Shown here one piece after another: positions 1-5,805 of a stretch of DNA of 10,302 nt. The position numbers and the translations under genes were made by a program. Numbering within the stretch: position 1 is the stretch's first letter; every line of letters starts with the position of its first letter. The DNA is from Desulfobacterales bacterium (lineage in GTDB: Bacteria; Desulfobacterota; Syntrophobacteria; B119-G9), in the NCBI GenBank assembly GCA_026992215.1, contig JALXAI010000556.1, positions 1 to 10,302 of the forward strand, in the 5' to 3' direction. Under the pieces are notes generated by a model that saw only the letters and a program-made list of their open reading frames with translations, did no database searches and was not told where the DNA came from.

Positions 1-134
1 CCATAAAATTGCTAATTTCCCGGTAAGGATGGTTTTTTAAAAACCTCCAAAATCGTTTCACAAGGGAAATGGCTTATTTATCAGAGTTTCCATAAGTGTC
101 GCAACTCGAAAGAAAGGGGCAGAATCCCTGGTTA

Positions 135-1064
135 TCAGGATTTCACTCTCGCTATTGCAAGGTTTTCCCAGTCGATACGTCCCAGCCCTCGTTTTGCTGC
201 TTCCGCAATGTGTTTAACCTGCCGTGGCTTTACCCTCCGCCCGTACCATTCTCCCAGCGATACGGTCGCGGCATCTGCGGCTACCATGTCTGTGGAGGCT
301 ATGACAGTCCTGGGGTGCAGAACTTTCCCGGGCCCTCCCGGACCGTGATCAGACAGGAGTCGTGTAGCGTCAATTATTACAAGATCTGGTTTAACCCTGA
401 AGGCAAGATCGACGATGGCCGTGTGGAGGTCGTATATGGCATGAAAAACCATTCTGTTTTTTACAACCCCCATCATCCCCTTCATCGATAGACTGACGCC
501 TGCTGCGGAATGGCTTTTCGCCACGGGAGCCGCAATGAAAACGTCTGCATCGAGCACGGGTTCCAGCACCCTTGCTTCTTTCAGTTGCTTGCCATCTGGA
601 ATATCAACGTGCCTGAAAAAGCGAGAAGAAGTGAGCGGTTTTACCAGGGTGCCAGGCACGGTTTCACAGACCTTGATTCCAGTTTTTTCCAGGCAGGCTT
701 CCTCTCTGTGCAACACGTTGTCAACTATCGTTATTTCCCTTGCCCCGGCTTTCCTGGCCTCCTCGGCTATGGCCTTAACAACTTCGGGATGCGTGGTTGT
801 GGCTGCTTCGGGCGGGTTTGCAAAGCTGAAGTTGGGCTTTATGCATACTTTTTGCCCCTTTTTGACAAATCGTTTCATCCCGCCGATCGCGTTTATTGCG
901 GCCACGGTAGCCGGCGCCGGATCGCCGGTAGCGAATACAAGCTCCGGGAAAGCGGGTTCACCGGCTCGCGCACGCACGGGAAAAGCGATGCCAGGAATCA
1001 CTGCTGCCGATAGCCCCATGGCAGTGCTGAGAAGAAAATCTCGCCTGCTGATCTTTTTCTTCAT
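135..1064 (-). CDS. Tat-exported DUF362 family protein
   Basis: A 309-residue protein matching the DUF362 family, whose biochemical role is not settled. The N-terminus carries a twin-arginine export signal: basic start, SRRDFLL at residues 6-12, a hydrophobic stretch to about residue 29, and a likely cleavage site after ARA (residue 34). It should therefore be exported folded, often with a cofactor. The DUF362 body runs from about residue 40 to 295 and includes KPNFS (76-80), PVAKSH (180-185), SLSMKGMMG (191-199) and DATRLLSDHGPGG (232-244). I chose ATG 1064 because AAAGGAG sits a short distance upstream and it places the Tat motif at the N-terminus. The frame stays open upstream to 1271, but that extension would bury the signal. 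No ferredoxin-type 4Fe-4S cluster motif is visible, unlike many relatives. It is transcribed away from the kinase gene. The family call is firm; the function is unknown. Confidence 0.85.
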   Translation of the reverse strand: MKKKISRRDFLLSTAMGLSAAVIPGIAFPVRARAGEPAFPELVFATGDPAPATVAAINAIGGMKRFVKKGQKVCIKPNFSFANPPEAATTTHPEVVKAIAEEARKAGAREITIVDNVLHREEACLEKTGIKVCETVPGTLVKPLTSSRFFRHVDIPDGKQLKEARVLEPVLDADVFIAAPVAKSHSAAGVSLSMKGMMGVVKNRMVFHAIYDLHTAIVDLAFRVKPDLVIIDATRLLSDHGPGGPGKVLHPRTVIASTDMVAADAATVSLGEWYGRRVKPRQVKHIAEAAKRGLGRIDWENLAIARVKS

Positions 1065-1094
1065 GACCGTCTCCTTTTCTAGTAATCGCATCTG

Positions 1095-1122
1095 AATATA
1101 CTCTAAGGCAGCGAAGCCGCAA
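1095..1122 (-). promoter_or_regulatory. Weak sigma-70-like promoter candidate for the DUF362 gene
   Basis: On the minus strand, TTGCGG (1122-1117) and TATATT (1100-1095) are separated by 16 bases. The implied transcription start is near 1088, leaving a leader of about 25 bases that contains the AAAGGAG ribosome site. The -35 matches the consensus only in its TTG, so this is a guess. If it is correct, the hairpins at 1108-1263 lie in or upstream of the promoter rather than in the leader RNA. Confidence 0.2.
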
Positions 1123-1263
1123 CCAAAAGGTTTGGATGAGTTATTTGTTATTCGTTTATGTGAAAATAGCTGTCCCGCCAGAGGCGCATCTCCGAAGCAA
1201 ACGATGGTTTTCGTTTCATTGTGCTTTAGACCCAGGTTTTCCCACCCCGCTTCAGGAACCTGG
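1108..1263. repeat. Run of five small inverted repeats upstream of the DUF362 gene
   Basis: Successive dyads are visible: GCAGC-GAA-GCCGC (1108-1120, one G-U pair in minus-strand RNA), AACC-AAAA-GGTT (1121-1132), CGCC-AGA-GGCG (1176-1186), AAACGA-TGGTTT-TCGTTT (1199-1216), and CCAGGTT (1232-1238) with AACCTGG (1257-1263). All can fold on either strand. They end about 44 bases before the DUF362 start codon. I recognise no known riboswitch class. The block could be a structured leader, a dispersed intergenic repeat, or chance dyads. Confidence 0.4.
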
Positions 1264-1325
1264 AATCCCACCTCCCGGAATTAATGCTTCGAGGGACAAG
1301 GGAAAAGGGTGGAATGAAAAAAACA

Positions 1326-1361
1326 CTCAACCCTTTCAACCTTCTCAACCTCTTCAACAGA
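1326..1361. repeat. Four-copy 9-bp imperfect tandem repeat
   Basis: Four consecutive 9-base units start at 1326, 1335, 1344 and 1353: CTCAACCCT, TTCAACCTT, CTCAACCTC, TTCAACAGA. The shared core is TCAAC; the first three units continue with another C, and the fourth has decayed. The strand is pyrimidine-rich (GGTTGA on the other strand). It may be a simple-sequence tract or a remnant of a longer array. Confidence 0.6.
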
Positions 1362-1460
1362 TCATTATTCAAAAACCCCACGATCCGCTTTTCTCCGCTC
1401 AAATGGACTTCTTCTTTTGATCTTCTTAGAGCAACGAACTACCGGGATTAAGATCGAAAA

Positions 1461-1510
1461 TAAGACACGCAAAAATGTTACATGTCTTAAAGTAAGTATT
1501 CTAAGTATAC
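1461..1510. promoter_or_regulatory. Operator-like dyad with adjacent direct repeats
   Basis: TAAGACA (1461-1467) and TGTCTTA (1483-1489) form a perfect inverted repeat with arm centres 22 bases apart, about two helical turns. The spacer contains a second, smaller dyad, ATGT-T-ACAT (1475-1483). Immediately after come two direct copies of TAAGTAT (1493-1499 and 1502-1508) in an A+T-rich setting. The arrangement suits a dimeric transcription factor or a promoter region. No single good -35/-10 pair stands out, and the regulated gene is uncertain: the kinase start is about 460 bases to the right. Confidence 0.3.
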
Positions 1511-1877
1511 CCCGAGAAACTAAAAAGTAAATTTTAATTGGTCTCTTTTATCACGGGATACAATGGGTGTACGGGTTTTTGTCCGGCTACGAACGGTTCG
1601 ATCATGCGCTACTGAGAGAAGGAAAAGTCTCAGGGAGCAGTGCAGAATAGGCCATTTGATACAGAACCATCTATCCGGTGGACAAATATGAAAGAGGGCG
1701 CTGGGATGTTCGCGAGAGGAATGATGTGTTTTTCTGAAATCGTGCGATGGAAAAACAATTGCATTGTTTGCGAATATATTGTAACAAAAATCGTCTGTAT
1801 GAAAACCGGGTAGCAGGGTGTATTGCACCAGAAGAGGGGGTGTAGTCCTGTCGGCTAGCAGAACATTGTAGAGGTAC

Positions 1878-1911
1878 CAGGCGAGCGTTCAGGTGCTTGC
1901 CCTGTATTTTT
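1878..1911 (+). terminator. Terminator-like hairpin 58 bases before the kinase gene
   Basis: GGCGAGC (1880-1886) pairs with GCTTGCC (1895-1901) through one G-T pair, around the eight-base loop GTTCAGGT. CA/TG (1878-1879 with 1903-1904) can extend the stem past a bulged C at 1902. TATTTTT follows at 1905-1911. This fits a plus-strand Rho-independent terminator or an attenuator in the kinase leader. It is odd that no clear plus-strand gene precedes it in the window. Confidence 0.45.
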
Positions 1912-1968
1912 CAAGCCTGTAATCCTACTTAACGCGTGTTCATAGATGGTTTCTCGGGAGATTTATCC

Positions 1969-2775
1969 ATGTCTCAAACCAAGGACAAGATAATATCCGG
2001 CATTTTAAAGGCGCGGTCGGAACTGGAAGAGGTTCTGTACGAACTTGAAAAACTGCCGGTATCCACGGGTAGTTCAGTACGTTTTACCGCGCATGCCCTG
2101 AACAATTTTTTGAGTGTGACCATGGGCACGGTTCAGCTGTTGCAAATTTCTCTTGCAGATCATCCGGATCCCCAGGTTAAAAAGTGGCTTAAGGGGTTGC
2201 TGCGAACAACAGGGTTGATGGCTGAAACGGTTGATAAGTTGATGGATACTCCGGTTAATCGTGAAGTACGGCTTCACTTTGAAAAAGTGGACATGCTTTC
2301 AATGGTACATCGTTTTTGTCATTATTACCAGAGTATAGCTGATAGGAAGCGTATTCGCATTCGCTTTGAATCGGAAGTGGAACACCCTCTTGTTCGCGCA
2401 GACAGGGTCATAGTGGCTACTGTTCTCGATAATCTGGTTTCCAATGCGGTAAAGTATTCGATGCCGGGGAAAGAAATTAACATAAGAATATCCTTGGATG
2501 GCAAATGGGTCATATGCAGCGTCTGCGATCAGGGACCCGGAATAAGCGAGGAGGAGCAAGGCAGCTTGTTTCAACCTGGTTTAAAACTCACTCCTAGGCC
2601 AACCGGTGGAGAGCCTTCCAGCGGCTATGGACTTGCAGTGGCCAAGGACTACATCGAGAAGCTGGGGGGATCGATATGGTGTGAAAGCGTCCTGGGGAAG
2701 GGATCGTGCTTTTCGTTCAAGCTTCCAGTATTCCAGGAAAACGAGCATGAAGCGGGAGAAGCACAGGTTGGTTGA
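1969..2775 (+). CDS. Soluble histidine kinase without a sensor domain
   Basis: A 268-residue kinase that should phosphorylate a response regulator, most likely the one encoded next. After an N-terminal helix (about 4-30) the phosphoacceptor box is HALNNFLSV with His42, on a dimerisation helix pair (about 38-95). The HATPase domain follows: N-box LDNLVSNAVKYS (153-164), G1 CDQGPGIS (187-193 core), G2 GYGLAVAKD (219-227) and a closing LGKGSCFSF (242-250). There is no transmembrane segment, PAS, GAF or HAMP domain, so it is cytoplasmic and probably takes its signal from a partner. The residue after the His is Ala where most HisKA kinases have Glu or Asp. I chose ATG 1969, preceded by GGGAG about 8 bases upstream; an in-frame GTG at 1936 has no ribosome site. 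The kinase identity is firm; the signal is unknown. Confidence 0.88.
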   Translation: MSQTKDKIISGILKARSELEEVLYELEKLPVSTGSSVRFTAHALNNFLSVTMGTVQLLQISLADHPDPQVKKWLKGLLRTTGLMAETVDKLMDTPVNREVRLHFEKVDMLSMVHRFCHYYQSIADRKRIRIRFESEVEHPLVRADRVIVATVLDNLVSNAVKYSMPGKEINIRISLDGKWVICSVCDQGPGISEEEQGSLFQPGLKLTPRPTGGEPSSGYGLAVAKDYIEKLGGSIWCESVLGKGSCFSFKLPVFQENEHEAGEAQVG

Positions 2776-2971
2776 AATACCCCGGCCGGATTAATGTGCC
2801 CGGTACCCGCGATGTCCAGCATGTGAAAGGTTCATGAAGGCCCTGCGGCCGGAAGTATCCAGGCCGATGTTCGTGTGGCTATCTTTTCCGGTCCTCCCCT
2901 GGCAACGTCACCGTTACTTCCATGCCTTACCCCAGCTATGTGCGTGGCATTATCCTTTTGGTACTCTTTTC

Positions 2972-2999
2972 TTTGCCATTTTAGGGATAATTGTTATAC
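2972..2999 (+). promoter_or_regulatory. Possible promoter upstream of the response-regulator gene
   Basis: TTTGCC (2972-2977) and TTATAC (2994-2999) lie 16 bases apart in an A+T-rich stretch about 57 bases before the regulator start. The -35 match is poor. The 281-base gap after the kinase is long for a strict operon, so a promoter here is reasonable but unproven. The rest of the gap (2776-2971) contains GC-rich short dyads around 2847-2874 and no convincing gene. Confidence 0.2.
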
Positions 3000-3056
3000 G
3001 ATTAGAAAAAATCATGACGATGGCGGAGATACCTGTTTGAGTAATCGTGGGTAGTT

Positions 3057-4454
3057 ATGGAAATCCGGAGAATCCTGGTTGTTGATGACGAAGAGAACAT
3101 GTGTCACATGCTCTCCATGGTTCTGGGCAGAGCAGGGTACCAGGTAGATTATGCGCTGAATGGCATGGAAGCCCTTGATTTCTTAAATAAATTTCCCGTT
3201 GATGTGGTTCTGTGTGATGTGCGGATGCCTGAGATGGACGGGATGGCCTTCCTTGAAGCAATGAAGGAAAAAGAACTCGATACCCTGGTTATCATGATGT
3301 CTGCTTTTGGAACTATTGACACCGCGGTGGAAGCAATGAAAAAGGGGGCCTACGATTACATATCCAAGCCCTTCAAGCCTGACGAGGTTCTACTGGCTCT
3401 TAAGAAGGCGGAGGAAAGGCAGCGCTTGAAGAGAGAAAACCTCTACTTGCTGAAGAATGTGCAGGATCGATACAGTTTCGCGAACATTGTCGGCAAGAGT
3501 CGAAAGATGCAGGAGCTCTTTGCCATTGTTGAAAAAGTAGCAGATTACAAGACCACGGTGCTTATAACCGGTCCCAGCGGAACGGGCAAAGAGATGATTG
3601 CAAGGGCAATACATTTCAGGGGCGTGCGTGCCTCGAAGCCGATGGTAGTGGTGAATTGTGGTGGAATTCCGGATAATCTGCTCGAAAGTGAACTTTTCGG
3701 TCATGTTAAGGGAGCTTTTACAGACGCCATAAAAAGCAAGAAGGGCCTTTTCCTGGAAGCCGACGGTGGTACGCTCTTTCTGGATGAAGTCGGGGAAATG
3801 CCCCTTCCTCTCCAGGTCAAACTGTTGAGAGCCTTACAGGAGGGAGAAATCAGACCTGTTGGAGAAAATCGAACGATTAAAGTAGATGTTCGGATTATTG
3901 CTGCCACAACGAAAAACCTTGTTGAAGCCGTTGAAAATGGAACCTTCAGGGAGGATCTGTATTACAGGCTAAACGTGATACATCTGGAGATCCCACCCCT
4001 GAGCGAGCGTCCCGAGGATATTCCGCTTCTGATCGAACATTTTATCGCCAAGCACAATAAGCGGCTGGGAATGGAAATTAAGGGTATATCCGGCAAGGCC
4101 ATGAAGACCCTTCAGTCTTATTCCTGGCCCGGAAACGTGAGACAGCTGGAAAACGTGATAGAAAGGGCGATGGTCATGTCGTGTGGAGATGTCCTGGAGC
4201 TTGAAGACTTCCCGGAAGAAGTGACCCGCCCGAAAAGTTCTGGAGCCGTCTACGGTCTTCCGGAAAAACTTTACTCAATAAAAGAAGCAACAAGGTGGCT
4301 GGAAAAGGAATTAATCATTAAGGCATTGAAAAAAACCGGTGGCAACAGAACGAAGGCAGCCAAGCTCCTTGATATCAGTCATCCGGCCCTTCTTTACAAA
4401 ATGAGAGACTACGGTATAGGTGGTATGAAGCCTCGGAATGACTCAAACGGTTAG
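3057..4454 (+). CDS. NtrC-family sigma-54-dependent response regulator
   Basis: A 465-residue transcriptional activator with the classical three-part layout. The receiver (about 4-118) has the acidic pair D10/D11, phosphorylation site D54 in LCDVRMPEMDG, S82 and K104. The AAA+ domain (about 142-380) has Walker A GPSGTGKE (172-179), the sigma-54 loop GAFTDA (219-224), Walker B GGTLFLDEVGEMP (237-249), and FREDLYYRLNV (297-307) with candidate arginine fingers. The Fis-type helix-turn-helix lies at about 427-451 (GNRTKAAKLLDIS). It should use ATP to open sigma-54 promoters when phosphorylated, with the upstream kinase as the probable partner. Its loop reads GAFTDA rather than the consensus GAFTGA. 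The ATG at 3057 has only a weak GTGGGT ribosome site, but it places the receiver correctly. The targets are unknown: no good -24/-12 element was found here. Confidence 0.95.
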   Translation: MEIRRILVVDDEENMCHMLSMVLGRAGYQVDYALNGMEALDFLNKFPVDVVLCDVRMPEMDGMAFLEAMKEKELDTLVIMMSAFGTIDTAVEAMKKGAYDYISKPFKPDEVLLALKKAEERQRLKRENLYLLKNVQDRYSFANIVGKSRKMQELFAIVEKVADYKTTVLITGPSGTGKEMIARAIHFRGVRASKPMVVVNCGGIPDNLLESELFGHVKGAFTDAIKSKKGLFLEADGGTLFLDEVGEMPLPLQVKLLRALQEGEIRPVGENRTIKVDVRIIAATTKNLVEAVENGTFREDLYYRLNVIHLEIPPLSERPEDIPLLIEHFIAKHNKRLGMEIKGISGKAMKTLQSYSWPGNVRQLENVIERAMVMSCGDVLELEDFPEEVTRPKSSGAVYGLPEKLYSIKEATRWLEKELIIKALKKTGGNRTKAAKLLDISHPALLYKMRDYGIGGMKPRNDSNG

Positions 4455-4476
4455 AACCGGTCTTTCTCAAAGACCG
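4448..4476. terminator. Overlapping inverted repeats at a convergent gene junction
   Basis: CGGTCTTT (4458-4465), loop CTC, and AAAGACCG (4469-4476) form a perfect 8-bp hairpin on both strands. A smaller dyad, CGGTT-AG-AACCG (4448-4459), shares its last two bases with it. The regulator stop codon (4452-4454) falls in the small dyad, and the opposing DUF167 stop codon (4467-4469) straddles the loop of the large one. There is no T run on either side, so intrinsic termination is uncertain. A bidirectional stop or a 3'-end stabilising hairpin is possible. Confidence 0.4.
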
Positions 4477-4790
4477 AGTAGCGACTTGATCTCATCGAGA
4501 TTCCCTCCTTCGATCTCCACAAGTTTCTGCCGTCCTTTCTGTCCTTTTTTTATCTCGATAGAGCTCGCCGGAATTTTTAGCTTTTTTGAAAGGAGCCTTG
4601 TAAGGGCCTTGTTCGCGGCTCCCTCCACGGGAGGTGCACTAAGCCTTATTTTCAGGTGATTGCCGTGAACTCCCACTATCTCATCCCTGGAAGCCCTCGG
4701 TTGCACCAAAACCTGCAGGCGTATTACACCGCTTCGAGCCCTTGAAATTATCTTCTGTTTGTTCGAGTAGCTGTTATTCACGTGATACAT
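4467..4790 (-). CDS. DUF167 / UPF0235 (YggU-like) protein
   Basis: A small protein of the DUF167 (UPF0235) family, whose members are typically about 90-110 residues and have no agreed function. The diagnostic core is clear: VQPRASRDEIVG, then LKIRLSAPPVEGAANKAL, then KKLKIPASSIEIKKGQKGRQK. The start is uncertain. ATG 4790 gives 107 residues and lies 25 bases past the LivM stop. The frame opens further upstream at GTG 4829, inside livM. GTG 4727, next to the conserved core, would give 86 residues. None has a strong ribosome site, so translation may be coupled to LivM. It occupies the place where the transporter ATPase genes livG and livF would usually follow. The family call is firm; any link to transport is only positional. 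Confidence 0.85.
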   Translation of the reverse strand: MYHVNNSYSNKQKIISRARSGVIRLQVLVQPRASRDEIVGVHGNHLKIRLSAPPVEGAANKALTRLLSKKLKIPASSIEIKKGQKGRQKLVEIEGGNLDEIKSLLGL

Positions 4791-4815
4791 CCCGGTCAAA
4801 ATTTTGGAGTGAAAC

Positions 4816-5802
4816 TTACAGACGGGCACCGTGGATGTCAGCTATTGATCTTTTCCTGGCGAGACGTCTGCTTTTTCTCCATGCTTCCAGAACGCCGCAG
4901 GTAAGTCCCTGGGGCATAAAGATCATTACCAGTATCAATATAATCCCGAAAACAACAACGTCATATTCAGCGAACACGTGAAGTATTTCCGGCAAGATCG
5001 TAATGGTTGCTGCCCCGAAGATAGCTCCCCAGATACTTGCCATGCCTCCTACTACAACCATGGTTACCAGCTTGATCGAAAACATGAAGTCGAAGGAACT
5101 CGGGCTGATAAACGTTATATAGTGGGCATAAATGCTTCCCGCCACAGACGCGTATACCGCACTGAGCACGAATACCTTGAGTTTCAGCCTGGAAGTATCG
5201 ATCCCGAGACTAAGAGCGGCGATCTCGCTGTCGTGTATGGCCTTGAAGGCTCTTCCCACCTGAGAATCGACGATGTTGAGGCTCAGCGCGATTACGACCA
5301 GAAGAAGCCCCCAGACCAGGAAGAAATAATCGGAACTGCTGCTTAGAGTCCATCCGCCGATGTTGAGAGGAGGAATGCCGACGAGACCGGAAGCTCCACC
5401 GGTATACTGGCTCATTTCCCTGAACATTATGTAAACGATGATACCAAAACCCAGGGTGGCCATGGCAAGGTAGTATCCGGTCAACTTAAGGCTGGGAATC
5501 CCGATGACAACGGCAACAAGAGCAGTAACCGCCGCAGCGACAACCATTGCCGCCAGCGGTGACCAGCCGTGTGCCGCGGTGAGAATCCCGGAGCAGTAAG
5601 CACCGATTCCGAAAAACGCGGCATGTCCGAGAGAGATTTGTCCGGCATAGCCCATCAGCAGATTAAGGCCGACAGTGAGAATGGAGTTAATGCCTATGAA
5701 GATGAGAACGTTCTGGTAATACGGTTCCCTGACAAGTGTTCCGGCCAGGACAACCAGCGCAATAAATATCAGCAGTTCGTAGAGTCTGTTTCTTGGTACC
5801 AT
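4816..5802 (-). CDS. livM: Branched-chain-type ABC transporter permease LivM
   Basis: A 328-residue inner-membrane permease of the LivM class, one half of the channel of a high-affinity branched-chain amino acid-type importer. Hydrophobic segments fill most of residues 10-295. Family landmarks are GYAGQISLGHAAF (51-63), TGGASGL (134-140), the cytoplasmic ATPase-docking (EAA-like) loop around GRAFKAIHDSEIAALSLGI (183-201), and FMPQGL (295-300) before a basic cytoplasmic tail. The start lies only 3 bases after the LivH stop, which indicates translational coupling. Transporters of this class also carry hydroxylated, aromatic or short carboxylate substrates, so leucine is not implied. The docking loop appears intact, so an ATPase pair is expected even though none is encoded here. 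Confidence 0.93.
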   Translation of the reverse strand: MVPRNRLYELLIFIALVVLAGTLVREPYYQNVLIFIGINSILTVGLNLLMGYAGQISLGHAAFFGIGAYCSGILTAAHGWSPLAAMVVAAAVTALVAVVIGIPSLKLTGYYLAMATLGFGIIVYIMFREMSQYTGGASGLVGIPPLNIGGWTLSSSSDYFFLVWGLLLVVIALSLNIVDSQVGRAFKAIHDSEIAALSLGIDTSRLKLKVFVLSAVYASVAGSIYAHYITFISPSSFDFMFSIKLVTMVVVGGMASIWGAIFGAATITILPEILHVFAEYDVVVFGIILILVMIFMPQGLTCGVLEAWRKSRRLARKRSIADIHGARL

Positions 5803-5805
5803 CTG

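Larger units (their letters stand above)
1065..1968. other. 904-base intergenic region without a convincing protein gene
   Basis: This stretch separates the divergent DUF362 and histidine kinase genes. The longer open frames (plus 1136-1420, minus 1520-1828) lack family resemblance and good ribosome sites, and their composition looks like chance. Two short plus-strand frames (1563-1691, 42 aa; 1688-1813, 41 aa) overlap by ATGA, but I cannot support them as genes. The region does hold several structured elements, listed separately: hairpins at 1108-1263, 9-bp repeats at 1326-1361, a dyad and direct repeats at 1461-1510, and a terminator-like hairpin at 1878-1911. The stretch around 1425-1550 is clearly A+T-rich, as expected for a control region. 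Confidence 0.7.

Noticed and set aside
31..45. GGTTTTT-T-AAAAACC palindrome as a terminator for the DUF362 gene
   Set aside because: It is A+T-rich with a one-base centre, and about 90 bases past the stop codon; it cannot make a stable terminator stem.
1..60. GGAGG on the minus strand (44-48) and an ATG at 4-2 as a next gene start
   Set aside because: The GGAGG-to-ATG distance is about 40 bases, and only one codon would lie in the window.
96..1095. Plus-strand open frames at 96-491, 510-1013 and 535-1095
   Set aside because: They lie antisense to the DUF362 gene, show no family resemblance and overlap each other.
1065..1271. In-frame N-terminal extension of the DUF362 protein to an ATG at 1271
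   Set aside because: It would place 69 residues before the Tat motif, and the ATG at 1064 has a good ribosome site.
1136..1420. 94-residue plus-strand frame
   Set aside because: No recognisable domain or ribosome site; it runs through the hairpin array and the 9-bp repeat.
1585..1605. GGTTCGATC resembling a tRNA T-loop
   Set aside because: The flanking bases do not form a T stem, and no acceptor or anticodon arm is visible.
1520..1828. 102-residue minus-strand frame
   Set aside because: Composition looks random, no family resemblance, no supporting context.
1936..1968. Upstream GTG start for the kinase
   Set aside because: No ribosome site before 1936, whereas GGGAG precedes the ATG at 1969.
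2899..2914. CTGGCAACG resembling a sigma-54 -24 element before the regulator gene
   Set aside because: The required GC at the -12 position is GT, so the pair is incomplete.
2834..3040. 68-residue plus-strand frame with one hydrophobic segment
   Set aside because: The ribosome site is too close to the start, there is no family resemblance, and the hydrophobic stretch is explained by a T-rich region.
4791..4829. GTG start at 4829 for the DUF167 protein
   Set aside because: It overlaps livM, has no ribosome site, and would add residues not expected in the family.
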